A stretch of DNA of 55,994 bases from WHSP01 sp964424945 (GTDB taxonomy: Bacteria > Gemmatimonadota > Gemmatimonadetes > Longimicrobiales > Longimicrobiaceae). Location: contig CAYRLB010000009.1 in the NCBI GenBank assembly GCA_964424945.1, positions 1 through 55,994 of the forward strand, written 5' to 3'. The translations under genes were made by a program, and so were the position numbers. Below, piece after piece: positions 16,679 to 25,647 of this stretch. The notes under the pieces are model-generated. The model made no database searches. It was not told where the DNA came from and saw only the letters and a program-made list of their open reading frames with translations. The stretch's first letter is position 1; every line of letters begins with the position of its first letter.

Positions 16679-17346
16679 CTGCGACGATGGACTTCGCTCC
16701 CCTTCTGCTCTCCCTCCGGGTCGCCACCCTTGCGACCACACTCGCGATGCTCTTTGGCGTCCCACTGGCGTGGGCGCTCGCCCGCAAGCCCTTCCCGGGC
16801 CGAGATCTCGCGAGCGTCCTCGTTCTTCTTCCGATGGTTCTGCCCCCCACCGTCCTCGGCTACTACCTGCTGGTGATCATCGGGCGGGAGGGGCCGGTGG
16901 GGCGCCTGGCCGAGGCTGTCGGCTTCGGGCGCATCGTCTTCACCCCCACGGCCGCGGTGATCGCAGCGACGGTCGCCGCCCTCCCCTTCCTCGTCCGCGC
17001 AGCGCAGGCAGGCTTCGAGCAGGTGGATCCGGTCTACGACGAGGCGGCTCGAACGCTCGGGAGAAAGGAGATGGCGATCTTCTTCAACATCTCGGTCCCC
17101 CTCGCGTGGCGAAGCATTCTCGCCGGGATGGCACTCGCATTCGCGCGGGCGATGGGGGAGTTCGGCGCGACGTTGATGGTGGCCGGGAACATCCCGGGAC
17201 GAACGCAGACCGCGAGCATCGCGATCTATGATGCGGTGCAGGCGTACCGGCTGACGGATGCACACTGGCTCGCCTTCATCCTTTCGGCTGTCACCGGTGC
17301 CATTCTTCTGGTCCTTACGCGCGTCGGGAAGCGGAGCGGCTGGTGA
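16675..17346 (+). CDS. modB: Molybdate ABC transporter permease ModB
   Basis: A 223-residue inner-membrane permease with five predicted spans. The ABC-permease coupling (EAA) loop reads EAARTLGRKEMAIFFNISVPLAWRSILAG, with the conserved glycine, and FARAMGEFGATLMVAGNIPG is the ModB-specific segment. Starts at TTG 16675 inside the modA stop (TTGA); an ATG at 16687 would remove only four residues and cannot be excluded. The stop overlaps the modC start. Confidence 0.93.
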   Translation: MTATMDFAPLLLSLRVATLATTLAMLFGVPLAWALARKPFPGRDLASVLVLLPMVLPPTVLGYYLLVIIGREGPVGRLAEAVGFGRIVFTPTAAVIAATVAALPFLVRAAQAGFEQVDPVYDEAARTLGRKEMAIFFNISVPLAWRSILAGMALAFARAMGEFGATLMVAGNIPGRTQTASIAIYDAVQAYRLTDAHWLAFILSAVTGAILLVLTRVGKRSGW

Positions 17347-18080
17347 GTCTCGAGATCTCGATCGATCTGCAGGTCGGCGGCTTCGAACTGCGCGCGGCAT
17401 TCACCGCCGACGAGGGGATCACGGCGCTCTTCGGCCCGTCGGGCGCCGGGAAGACGCTGACCTTGCGTTGCATCGCCGGCCTCATGAGGCCACGAGCCGG
17501 GCGGATCGTCGTATCGGATCGCACTCTTTTCGATTCGAAGACCGAAACGGACCTTCCCACACGGGAGCGGCGGGTCGGCTATCTCTTCCAGCAGTATGCG
17601 CTCTTTCCTCATCTGAGCGTGTCGCAGAATGTCGGGTTCGGCCTCCACGACCGGCCGCGTGCACTCCGCGCCGACCGGATCGAGGCGCTGCTGTCACTCG
17701 TCGGGCTGGAAGGCTTCAGTGATCGACGGCCGTCGGAGCTCTCGGGTGGGCAGCAGCAGCGGGTCGCGCTTGCCCGCGCCCTCGCGCCGGAGCCCGATCT
17801 CCTCCTTCTCGACGAGCCCTTCGCCGCCGTCGACATACGGACCCGACGCCGGCTGCGCGCCGAGCTGCTCCGCATCCAGGAAACGACATCCATCCCGATG
17901 GTCCTTGTCACGCACGACCTCGGCGAGGTTCTGCAGATCTCGCACTCCCTCGTCGTACTTGATCGGGGCCGGGTGCTGCAGGCAGGTCCGACCCGTGAAC
18001 TCCTCGACGACCCCGGGGCCATACTCCGGGAGCTCACGGAAGACCCGTCGCGTGATCGCATGGACGGGTCGGGGAGCTGA
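17343..18080 (+). CDS. modC: Molybdate ABC transporter ATPase ModC, short form
   Basis: A 245-residue ATPase that powers ModAB. Walker A is GPSGAGKT (about residues 31-38), the Q-loop is in YLFQQYALFPHLSV, the signature is LSGGQQQRVALARAL, Walker B is LLLLDEPFAAVD and the switch His is in LVTHD. E. coli ModC is about 350 residues; here the C-terminal MOP/TOBE domain, which binds molybdate and regulates transport, is absent. The protein ends soon after the nucleotide-binding domain. Starts at GTG 17343 in a GTGA overlap with modB. Lacking its own molybdate-sensing domain, transport control may lie with the regulator at the head of the operon. Confidence 0.92.
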   Translation: MSLEISIDLQVGGFELRAAFTADEGITALFGPSGAGKTLTLRCIAGLMRPRAGRIVVSDRTLFDSKTETDLPTRERRVGYLFQQYALFPHLSVSQNVGFGLHDRPRALRADRIEALLSLVGLEGFSDRRPSELSGGQQQRVALARALAPEPDLLLLDEPFAAVDIRTRRRLRAELLRIQETTSIPMVLVTHDLGEVLQISHSLVVLDRGRVLQAGPTRELLDDPGAILRELTEDPSRDRMDGSGS

Positions 18081-18207
18081 AGATGATGTGTGCAGATGCC
18101 TGTCCGGGTGCGCCGTTCAGGCCCCGCGCCTAGATTGCGCATGTACGGCGACGGCGACGACCCACTGGACGCCCATCGGCTCACGCCCTCAGCGAGGAGG
18201 CGGGATC

Positions 18208-18489
18208 ATGCAGGACAGAAGCACCGAGCAGGAAGACAGGACGAAGGGAACCGTCGAATGGTACGATTCCGAGCAGGATGTTGGCGCCGTCAAGCCAGAC
18301 GATGGGGAAAGCTCCTACGAGATCAGGTCGGGGACCCTTCGTGACTGCGGCATCGACTCGCTCTCATCCGGGGATCGGGTCGAGTTCAGCGGCAAGGACG
18401 ACGCTGGCAAACGCACGGCGAGCAACATCGCGAAACTCCGCGCCTTTCAGAGGTGGGAGAACGAGGGAGGCGCGATCGGGCCCGAGTAG
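18208..18489 (+). CDS. Small protein with degenerate cold-shock domain
   Basis: A 93-residue acidic protein. Residues 12-75 align with the cold-shock domain: KGTVEWYDSEQDVGAV corresponds to the canonical K-G-T-V-K-W-F-N-x-x-K-G-F-G-F-I, and the SLSSGDRVEF segment to the S-L-x-E-G-Q-x-V-E-F strand. The nucleic-acid-binding aromatics are lost: RNP1 (K-G-F-G-F-I) has become QDVGAV at 23-28, and RNP2 (V-F-V-H) has become YEIR at 37-40. Binding to single-stranded RNA in the usual way therefore looks unlikely. An AGGAGG site at 18195-18200 is 7 bases before ATG 18208, so it is well set for translation. It is alone after modC and is convergent with a histidine kinase. Its function is unknown. Confidence 0.72.
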   Translation: MQDRSTEQEDRTKGTVEWYDSEQDVGAVKPDDGESSYEIRSGTLRDCGIDSLSSGDRVEFSGKDDAGKRTASNIAKLRAFQRWENEGGAIGPE

Positions 18490-18514
18490 GTTGCTGCGGC
18501 CGGAGGGGGGGCGT

Positions 18515-20080
18515 CTACTTCCTCCTGGCCGTACCTGCGAGCCCGCCAGCGGCGACGGGCACCTCGTCCTCCTGACGTATCGGTAGCCAGAGGATGAAGG
18601 ATGCCCCGCCGATCGCCGCCTCCTCGACCGTCAGATCCCCGCCCAGCAGCCTGGCGATGCGGCGTGCGATCGCCAGGCCAAGCCCATTCCCCTTCTGCAT
18701 ACCGGCGTCGTTGAGGCGGGTGAACTCGTCGAAGATCGCTTCGCGCTGTTCAGCGGGGATGCCGGGCCCGGTATCACTCACTGCGACTGTGATTCCGCGT
18801 ACGCCCTCCACACCGCCATCCTCGATGACCATACCATCGGCGTGCACCAGAATGCGACCGGGCGCGGGTGTATACTTCACCGCATTCGAGAGCAGATTCC
18901 CCAGAATCTGCGTGACCCGGCCGGGATCCGTGTGGACAGCGATGCGGTCGTCGGGAAGCTCGATGTCCAGAGAATGACCCGCCGCTACGGCGGCAGGCCG
19001 GTGTGCTTCCGCAGCTTCCTTCAGCACCGTTCGCAGGTCTAGCTGAACCCGGTTCACGGTCAGTCCGCCGCTGTCTGCCCGCGCGAGATCCAGAAGATCG
19101 GCGATGATGCCGAGGGCGGCGTCAATCGAGCGTATTACTCCCGCAGCCAAAGGCAGTTGCTCCGGCGTCAGCGGCCCCTTGATGCCCATCTCGAGCAGTT
19201 CGGCATACCCCCTGGCCGCTCCCAGCGGGTTCTTCACATCGTGGGTGACGCCTCTCAGGAGACGGGCGCGGGCCTCGGTGGCGCGCTCGAGCTCGTCGCC
19301 ACGTCGCTCCGCCAGCTTTCGCTGCCGGTTCGTCTCGACAAGCGACTGCTGGACTTCCCGACGTAGCCGACGCTGACGCCGCGCAGACCATCCGACCAGC
19401 AGCGCCGCGATGATCGCCATCGCGCCCAGCAGGAGCGAGAGGCGTCGTTGAAGCAGCGCCCACCGCGCCTCGTCGGCCGAGCGCGCCCTCTGGGCTTCCA
19501 TCAGCTCAGCCCGAAAGGCATCCAGCTCCACCCACATGGAGTCGCGAACCGCGTCGAACTCGGGGAGCGCGGCCTGATAGGCTTCGAGCTCACCGCGCTG
19601 CTCAAGCACTCTGCGCTCGATTGAATCCCGACGCACCATATGCCTTTGCAGCGCCTCGAAGTACTCGTTCGTGGCGACGCCGAACCGTGGAGCAAGCTCA
19701 CTAAGAATTCCCAACGCCTCCACTTCCGCGCGGGCGGCTGCTTCAAGCCGGATCGCATAGCGCGGATCATCGCTCGTGAAGCTGCTGCGTGCGGAAGTGA
19801 CCCGCTCCTCCATCGCGAACGCCAACTCCCGGAGCGCGTCATTGGCGGGGAGGATCGTGCTCGCCATCTCCTCCTCCGCCCGGATCATCCGGTTGAGCAG
19901 GATGGTGGGCAATGCAACGAGTGCGATGAGCGAAAAGATTACGAAGGCGAAGGCCGCCGTCGGCAGCCAGCCCCCCTCATCGCCATCGGATATGACGACT
20001 TCACCCTCCGGAGAAGCCGATTGCCTGATCATCGGGATTCGATACTGACCTGGTGCATGAAAAGTCCGTCTGTTGGCCAC
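18515..20080 (-). CDS. Membrane sensor histidine kinase
   Basis: A 521-residue inner-membrane kinase. Two spans at about residues 38-62 and 212-232 enclose a 150-residue helical extracytoplasmic sensor of four-helix-bundle type, rich in Glu/Arg/Ala. Cytoplasmic parts in order: a short coiled coil (about 235-268), the HisKA H-box GVTHDVKNPLGAARGYAELL with phosphoacceptor His280, an N-box QILGNLLSNAVKYTP, G1 VSDTGPGIP, F-box IFDEFTRL and G2 GNGLGLAIARRI. All catalytic motifs are intact. The start at GTG 20080 is uncertain; an ATG at 20032 would remove 16 residues and neither has a strong ribosome site. No response regulator is adjacent, so it is an orphan whose partner must be elsewhere. Confidence 0.88.
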   Translation of the reverse strand: MANRRTFHAPGQYRIPMIRQSASPEGEVVISDGDEGGWLPTAAFAFVIFSLIALVALPTILLNRMIRAEEEMASTILPANDALRELAFAMEERVTSARSSFTSDDPRYAIRLEAAARAEVEALGILSELAPRFGVATNEYFEALQRHMVRRDSIERRVLEQRGELEAYQAALPEFDAVRDSMWVELDAFRAELMEAQRARSADEARWALLQRRLSLLLGAMAIIAALLVGWSARRQRRLRREVQQSLVETNRQRKLAERRGDELERATEARARLLRGVTHDVKNPLGAARGYAELLEMGIKGPLTPEQLPLAAGVIRSIDAALGIIADLLDLARADSGGLTVNRVQLDLRTVLKEAAEAHRPAAVAAGHSLDIELPDDRIAVHTDPGRVTQILGNLLSNAVKYTPAPGRILVHADGMVIEDGGVEGVRGITVAVSDTGPGIPAEQREAIFDEFTRLNDAGMQKGNGLGLAIARRIARLLGGDLTVEEAAIGGASFILWLPIRQEDEVPVAAGGLAGTARRK

Positions 20081-20331
20081 GACCTCGATGCGGTGCTCCG
20101 GGCGCTCCAGCCCGCCTCCTTCCGTCGCGGCGCACCTCAGCCGTTATTCCCGCTCCTTCACTTCACCGGGGGAAGACCGACGGTGACGATGAAGGGCGGG
20201 AGGAAGCCAGCCTGGGAGGCATCCGAACGGCGGCTCCGCAATGCGAAGGGCGCCCCGGACTGGCCAACGGCAGCAGGAAGGAGAATTCCCGAACCGTCGG
20301 CCGTCCGACGCGCCCTCTTTATACTACGGGG
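20081..20331. other. Intergenic region between the orphan kinase and the barrel protein
   Basis: About 250 bases, both neighbours being on the minus strand. No gene, hairpin with T-run or promoter pair was convincing. Confidence 0.4.
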
Positions 20332-20868
20332 TCAGCGCCCGAAGAAGGACAGCCCCGCGAGCAGACCCACACGAGCGGCCTTGTTGTCGAAGCCATAGCC
20401 GACGTTCGCCTCCAGCCGCCACGACAGATCGGGCTGCCAGGGAACCTTCACACCGATACCGGTTCCGGCGATGAACTCGGTATCGCTCGTGGCCCCGCCC
20501 GTATAGCCGGTCAGCCCGACGAAGGGCCGTACATACGCGGAGGTCACTGGCGTCGTGATCTCCGGCGCGTTGAATGCGCGCAGGTTGTACAACGCACCCG
20601 CCTCCAGGTTGTAGATAAGGACGCCGTCGGTGCCCTCGGTCTTGTTGTAGGCGAGCCCCGCAACCGGCTCCAGGGTGACTTGCGGCGACACCGGGAAGCC
20701 TACACGCAGACGAGACGCGGGAAGCGAGATCTGCACCGATGAAACATCGCCGAAGCCGAGCGTGGCACCCGCGTCGATGCCATACTCCGTCGGGGTGTCC
20801 TGAGCAGCGAGAGGCGCTGCCGCGAAAAGGCACGCCGTCAAGCCCGCCAACTTCAGATAAGAGCGCAT
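20332..20868 (-). CDS. Small outer-membrane beta-barrel protein
   Basis: A 178-residue exported protein with a clean signal peptide (MRSYLKLAGLTACLFAAAPLAAQ, given here only as positions 1-23). The mature part alternates hydrophobic and polar residues in strands separated by glycine-rich turns, and ends LLAGLSFFGR, as small 8-strand barrels of the OmpA/OmpW/opacity type do. The final residue is Arg rather than Phe, although two Phe precede it. No substrate can be given. ATG 20868 is the only start that gives a proper signal peptide. A minus-strand TATAAC at 20887-20892, 18 bases upstream, may be the -10 of its promoter. Confidence 0.72.
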   Translation of the reverse strand: MRSYLKLAGLTACLFAAAPLAAQDTPTEYGIDAGATLGFGDVSSVQISLPASRLRVGFPVSPQVTLEPVAGLAYNKTEGTDGVLIYNLEAGALYNLRAFNAPEITTPVTSAYVRPFVGLTGYTGGATSDTEFIAGTGIGVKVPWQPDLSWRLEANVGYGFDNKAARVGLLAGLSFFGR

Positions 20869-21113
20869 TATGCGGTTGGGTTCGTGGTTATACCCCCTCA
20901 CTGAGGAGGGAGCTCGGACCGGCGTAGGAGTTACGCGCGGCCCAATAGGGCGATGGGTCTGCAAGTCCGGTGCTCATCCTCGCTGCCCGATCGGCATGAG
21001 CCGACGAGCGTCTCCTGCCAGACTGTGCCCGCTCTCCTGGCGCCCCAATGCGGAGCGGCCGGAATGACGGAAGGATCAACAGGATACGCAGCTCATTCCG
21101 GAAACCGACAGCC

Positions 21114-21479
21114 TCAGCGCATATGCTTGTACATCATCTCCACGATCTCATCGTACATCACCTCCGCGTCCTGGAGGTCGCCCCGCCGGATCGCCGACGT
21201 CGCGCAATGTTTGAGATGATTTCGAACGAGTTCCCGTCCCACCGATCGCAGCGCCTCATGAACAGATGAGATCTGTGTGAGCACATCGGCGCAGTATCGC
21301 TCATCCTCGACCATCTTCTGCAGCCCGCGCACCTGTCCCTCGATGCGACGAAGCCTTTTCAGATTTCGCTCCTTTATTTCCGGATCGACCCCCTCGGCAT
21401 GGTTCCGGTGAGCACCGGAAGGACCTGAAGGGACGGCTGCTTCCGATTCGGAGCTTTCTACGATGGATTTATCAGCCAC
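21114..21479 (-). CDS. csoR: CsoR-family copper-sensing repressor
   Basis: A 121-residue all-helical repressor that leaves DNA when it binds Cu(I). The three copper ligands of true CsoR proteins are all present with canonical spacing: Cys63, His88 and Cys92 (in YCADVLTQI and NHLKHC). The LKRLRRIEGQVRGLQKMVE helix is the family signature. The first 30 residues are a poorly ordered Ser/Glu/Gly tail. Translation starts at GTG 21479. It lies 149 bases downstream of copA on the same strand, so it probably shares the copper transcript, giving autoregulation, but an own promoter in the gap is possible. Its likely target is the operator at 25762-25791 upstream of the first gene of the operon. Confidence 0.93.
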   Translation of the reverse strand: MADKSIVESSESEAAVPSGPSGAHRNHAEGVDPEIKERNLKRLRRIEGQVRGLQKMVEDERYCADVLTQISSVHEALRSVGRELVRNHLKHCATSAIRRGDLQDAEVMYDEIVEMMYKHMR

Positions 21480-21628
21480 TGTTCATCAACAAGGTCGCAG
21501 TTTCTATCCTGATTCGGTGGAAGGGCAGCCGGTATCGGCGCCGATCAGACCGAAGCACATCGAGTCGCTTTCCGGTGGGGTAACGCACCGCGTGCAGGGG
21601 CCCGGACATAGCTCAGCGCGCAACCGCC

Positions 21629-24166
21629 TCAGGCAATCCGCACGGCACGAAGACGCAGGCTGTTCATCACCACGCTTACCGAGCTGAACGCCATCGCGGC
21701 GCTCGCCAGGATCGGCGACAGCAGGATCCCGAAGGATGGGTACAGGACGCCAGCGGCGACCGGAATGCCGATGATGTTGTAGATGAAGGCCCAGAACAGG
21801 TTCTGCTTCATCGTCCGCATCGTCTTGCGGGAGAGATCGATCGCCGATGCAACGCCCTGCAGGTCGCCGCGCATCAGTGTGATGTCGCTCGCCTCGATGG
21901 CGATGTCCGTCCCGGTGCCGATCGCCACCCCGACGTCGGCCTGCGCGAGGGCGGGGGCGTCGTTGATGCCATCCCCGACCATCGCCACCACCCTACCATC
22001 CGTCTGCAAACGCTGGATCTCCGCGACCTTCCCTTCGGGGAGAACCTCAGCCACGACGCGGTCGATCCCGGCCTCGCGCGCGACTGCATCTGCCGTGTGC
22101 TGGTTGTCGCCCGTCAGCATCACGACTTCCAGCCCCATCCGGTGAAGATGGGCAATGGCGGAGCGGGAGCTCTCCCTGATCGGATCGGCGACGGCGATGA
22201 CGCCGGCCAACTCGCCGTCGATGGCCGCGTACATCGGGGTGCGGCCCTTCGCAGCGAGCTGCGCGGCGGACTCCCGGAGTGGCGACGCATCGATCGAATA
22301 GTCGGCCATCAGTCGCTCATTCCCGACGGCGACCGCACGCCCCTCGACCAGCCCGACGGCACCGCGGCCTGTCACCGACTGGAAATCTTCCGCCCGGCTG
22401 AGGTCGAGCCCCTGCACCTCCGAGTGCCGCACGATCGCATCGGCGAGCGGGTGTTCCGAGCTCGCCTCGAGGGACGCGACCAGCCGCAGGAGCAGCGCTT
22501 CACTCGAAAGGCGCTCATCCTCCCCTCCCGCCGAAGGAACTGACGATGCGGTGGCTGCGCTCGCCTCCGGCGGACGCTCGCTCATGGATGCGGCTCCTGC
22601 ACCCGCAGCAAGCGGGCGGAAGGATGGGCTGAGTAGCACGTCCGTCACCGCTGGACGACCTTCCGTCACCGTCCCCGTCTTGTCGAGGACCACAACCCCG
22701 ACATCCCGCGCCCGCTGCAGCGCCTCGCCCCCCTTTATGAGGACGCCGAGCTGCGCCCCCCTCCCCGTCGACACCATCACCGCCGTCGGAACGGCGAGCC
22801 CCATGGCGCACGGACAGGCGATGATGAGGACTGCGACGGCCGCGGCGAAGGCGGGGATGAAGGGCGCCGGCTCGAGCACAACGAACCAGACCACGAAGGT
22901 CAGCGTCGCGATGGAGAGCACGATCGGCACGAAGATTCCGCTGATCCGATCGGCGAGCCGCTGGATGGGTGCGCGCGAACCCTGCGCATCGCGCATGAGC
23001 CGGACGATCCGCGAGAGCACGCTGTCCGCGCCCAGATTCGTCGCACGGTAGCGGAATGCGCCCGTGCGGTTGATCGTCCCCCCGATTACTCCATCGCCGA
23101 CCTTTTTCTCGACAGGCAGACTTTCACCCGTCAGCATCGCTTCGTCCACCGCCGACGAGCCCGAGACGATCTCCCCGTCGACAGGGATGCGCTCGCCGGG
23201 CCTGACCAGGATCACATCTCCACGGACGACCTCTTCCACCGGCAGCTCGACCTCTCCACCATCACGCGCAACGCGGGCCGTCACCGGCTGCAGCTTCGCC
23301 AGCGCACGCAACGCCGTCGACGTCTGCCGCTTCGCCCTCGCCTCGAACATGTTGCCGACGAGAATAAGGCCGATGATGAAGAGCACCGCCTCATAATAGA
23401 CGTCGGGCACCACACCGCGGCTCAGGAAGAAGCCGGGGAAGAAGGTCGCGATGAGCGAGAAGATGTACGCTGCGCCCGTCCCGACGGCGACGAGCGTGTT
23501 CATATCCGCCGAATGGTGGCGGAAAGCGGCCCACGCTCGCGTATAGAAGTGACGCCCCGCCCACGCCATGACCCCGGTCGTGATGATGAGGAGCGCGTAA
23601 AGGAGCACGCGATAATCCATCGCGTAGAGCCACGGGAAGACGCGCGACAGCCAGGGATCGATGACATCCATGCTCCATTGCATGAATGGATCGCCTGACC
23701 CGCCGCTGCCGTGTGAATCACCCGCCCCCATCGCGATCCCGCGCATCACCGGCATCGAGATGATCATCCCGATAACCGCGGCGATCAGGCTGACGCTGGC
23801 CTTGACCCGAAGCTCCTCGAACTCCTCCTCCTGGGCACGATCGTGTGCCTCCTGCTCCTCGAAGGCGGAGCGGTCGGGGCTGGCGAGCTCGGCGCCATAG
23901 CCCGTCTCGCGGATCTTCGCGACGAGATCCTCCGGGGAGACGGCGTCCGGGTCGAAGTGTACGACGGCGTTGTTCAGCATCAGGTTGACGTTTGCCTCCC
24001 CGACGCCCGGCGTCCGTCCGAGCTGTCGCTGGACTCGCGCGGAGCAGGCAGCGCACGTCATCCCCGAAACGGGGATCGTGATCTTCTCCAACGTCGGAGC
24101 GCCTGCCGATCCCGAAGTGGCCACACCTTCACTGCCCGACGGGTCGTTTCTGGATCGCTCTGGCAT
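21629..24166 (-). CDS. copA: Copper-exporting P1B-type ATPase CopA
   Basis: An 845-residue inner-membrane ATPase that pumps Cu(I) out of the cytoplasm. Domains: one N-terminal metal-binding domain with GMTCAAC (Cys38, Cys41); eight membrane spans; the actuator TGES loop; CPC in the sixth span (Cys451, Cys453), the copper-translocation motif; DKTGT with phosphorylated Asp495; SSEHPLADAI (HP motif) in the nucleotide domain; and GDGINDAPALAQADVG near the end. About 40 extra Ser/Ala/Pro-rich residues lie in the P/N-domain region after Asp495 (around 515-555). The start at ATG 24166 has AAGGAGG at 24176-24182, nine bases upstream and inside the end of the preceding cupredoxin gene; an in-frame ATG at 24187 lacks this. 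Spacing to the cupredoxin stop is 4 bases, so the genes are coupled. Confidence 0.95.
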   Translation of the reverse strand: MPERSRNDPSGSEGVATSGSAGAPTLEKITIPVSGMTCAACSARVQRQLGRTPGVGEANVNLMLNNAVVHFDPDAVSPEDLVAKIRETGYGAELASPDRSAFEEQEAHDRAQEEEFEELRVKASVSLIAAVIGMIISMPVMRGIAMGAGDSHGSGGSGDPFMQWSMDVIDPWLSRVFPWLYAMDYRVLLYALLIITTGVMAWAGRHFYTRAWAAFRHHSADMNTLVAVGTGAAYIFSLIATFFPGFFLSRGVVPDVYYEAVLFIIGLILVGNMFEARAKRQTSTALRALAKLQPVTARVARDGGEVELPVEEVVRGDVILVRPGERIPVDGEIVSGSSAVDEAMLTGESLPVEKKVGDGVIGGTINRTGAFRYRATNLGADSVLSRIVRLMRDAQGSRAPIQRLADRISGIFVPIVLSIATLTFVVWFVVLEPAPFIPAFAAAVAVLIIACPCAMGLAVPTAVMVSTGRGAQLGVLIKGGEALQRARDVGVVVLDKTGTVTEGRPAVTDVLLSPSFRPLAAGAGAASMSERPPEASAATASSVPSAGGEDERLSSEALLLRLVASLEASSEHPLADAIVRHSEVQGLDLSRAEDFQSVTGRGAVGLVEGRAVAVGNERLMADYSIDASPLRESAAQLAAKGRTPMYAAIDGELAGVIAVADPIRESSRSAIAHLHRMGLEVVMLTGDNQHTADAVAREAGIDRVVAEVLPEGKVAEIQRLQTDGRVVAMVGDGINDAPALAQADVGVAIGTGTDIAIEASDITLMRGDLQGVASAIDLSRKTMRTMKQNLFWAFIYNIIGIPVAAGVLYPSFGILLSPILASAAMAFSSVSVVMNSLRLRAVRIA

Positions 24167-24170
24167 CCCT

Positions 24171-24563
24171 CTACCCCTCCTTCGCATCCACGACGGTCAG
24201 CCGCCCCCGCAGCATGCTCATTCCGCAGGTGAACTCATACGAGCCCTCCGCATCCGGAGTGAACTCGACGGATGTCTTCTGAAACGCGGGAAGAAATCTC
24301 CGGATCCCGAAGTCAGGAAGGACGATCTCCTCGGAGCAGCTCGACGTCTCCTGGCGGTCGAAGATGAGTCGGACAGGCACGCCTTTCCGGACGCGGATGT
24401 CCGCCGGATCGTAGCCGCCATGGACCGCGACCGTCACCTCCTGAACGCCGCCCGGACCTGAGACCGCCGCGACGCTCGAGCGTTCCGTGAGGAAGAAGTA
24501 CCAGTTGATCCACCCGATCGTCGCCAACCCGCCCGCAATAACCAGCCATTCAACGGGAGTCAT
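24171..24563 (-). CDS. Membrane-anchored cupredoxin-domain protein
   Basis: A 130-residue protein with an N-terminal span (residues about 5-26) and a single cupredoxin beta-sandwich. This type is regularly found beside copper ATPases and is thought to bind copper on the outer side of the membrane, perhaps receiving it from or protecting CopA. Copper-ligand candidates are the Cys of TSSCSEEIV and the C-terminal FTCGMSMLRG loop with Cys and Met. The usual His ligands of electron-transfer cupredoxins are absent: the only His is in VHGGYDPADI near residue 48. It overlaps the upstream CDF gene by 14 bases and is followed by copA after 4. Confidence 0.85.
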   Translation of the reverse strand: MTPVEWLVIAGGLATIGWINWYFFLTERSSVAAVSGPGGVQEVTVAVHGGYDPADIRVRKGVPVRLIFDRQETSSCSEEIVLPDFGIRRFLPAFQKTSVEFTPDAEGSYEFTCGMSMLRGRLTVVDAKEG

Positions 24564-25647
24564 GATGTCGTCCCCATGCCGGAGGTTTCGAAACCGTCAG
24601 ATCGGGATGGTCGCACGCGTGCGCATCGTCACCTTCGTGGCCGTCCGCGGGGCCATCGACAAGGACCGTCACCGGAATGAGCGCCCGGCAGGCGAGCGGA
24701 CCTTCCGGCGCCACGAGCGCGCATCCTCTGAACGCGTGCGGTGAGGCGTGCTCCTGCTCCGGCTGCAGCGTCACATGATTGATTCCGAACTCCTCCCGCA
24801 GCAGCACGCCGAGCGCATCCAGAACATCGTGCCACTCCTCGCCATCCCGGATCTCGACATGGCTGCTCAGCGCCACGACCCCCGAGGTCAGCGTCCAGAC
24901 ATGCAGATCGTGGATGTCCGAGACGCCGCGAACGGACGCCATCGCCGCCTCGAGCGCAGGAACGTCGATACGGCTCGGGGCAGATTCCAGAAGCACGTCG
25001 ACCGATTCGCGCATCAGGCGCCAGGAGCTCCAGAGAATCAGCCCGCCGATGCCCGCCGAAAGAATCGGGTCGACGATGTACCAGCCGGTCAGCATCATGA
25101 TGACCGCAGCCGCGATGGCGCCCACCGACCCGAGCATGTCCCCGACCACGTGCAGAAAGGCCGCTCGCGTATTGAGGTTGTGAACGTGCCCGCCGCCGCG
25201 CATCAGCACCCATGCCGAAGCGGCATTCGCGAGCAGCCCCAGAATCGCGATCCCCAGCATCGGCCCTGTCGAGACCGTAGGCGGATCCCCCAGCCGGCTG
25301 AACGCTTCCTTGAAGATGTATAGCGAAATGGCGACCAGCGTTCCGGCATTCACCAGCGCCGCAAGCACCTCCGCCCGATAGAGGCCGAAGGAGCGGGAGG
25401 GGGTCGGCGGCCGACGGGCCAGCCACGCGGCGCCAAGCGCGAGCGCGAGCGCCGCGGCATCCGTCGCCATGTGACCGGCATCGGCGAGAAGAGCCAGAGA
25501 CCGCGTCATCACCCCACCGATGATCTCCGCCACCATGAAGATGAGCGTGATCACCAGCGCGATGGCGAGGGGCTTCCGGCTCCCGCGCTCGCCCGCGCTG
25601 TGCCCGTGGTGATGATCGTGACCGTGGTCGTGCCCGAAGCCCGTCAT
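24550..25647 (-). CDS. Cation diffusion facilitator exporter (CzcD/ZitB type)
   Basis: A 365-residue inner-membrane divalent-cation/proton antiporter with six spans. Transport-site motifs are ALLADAGHMATDAAALALAL (the D-x-x-x-D of span 2, with an H preceding) and the VVGDMLGSVGA segment with the second H-x-x-x-D-like site in span 5. The C-terminal domain keeps DIHDLHVWTL of zinc-type members. Both tails are histidine-rich (GHDHGHDHHHGH at the start; an Asp/His stretch near residues 338-348). Zinc, cobalt or iron would be the expected substrate from the family, yet it is first in an operon that otherwise handles copper and lies behind a CsoR-like operator. The start at ATG 25647 has an AAAGGA sequence about 13 bases upstream. 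Confidence 0.9.
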   Translation of the reverse strand: MTGFGHDHGHDHHHGHSAGERGSRKPLAIALVITLIFMVAEIIGGVMTRSLALLADAGHMATDAAALALALGAAWLARRPPTPSRSFGLYRAEVLAALVNAGTLVAISLYIFKEAFSRLGDPPTVSTGPMLGIAILGLLANAASAWVLMRGGGHVHNLNTRAAFLHVVGDMLGSVGAIAAAVIMMLTGWYIVDPILSAGIGGLILWSSWRLMRESVDVLLESAPSRIDVPALEAAMASVRGVSDIHDLHVWTLTSGVVALSSHVEIRDGEEWHDVLDALGVLLREEFGINHVTLQPEQEHASPHAFRGCALVAPEGPLACRALIPVTVLVDGPADGHEGDDAHACDHPDLTVSKPPAWGRHHDSR

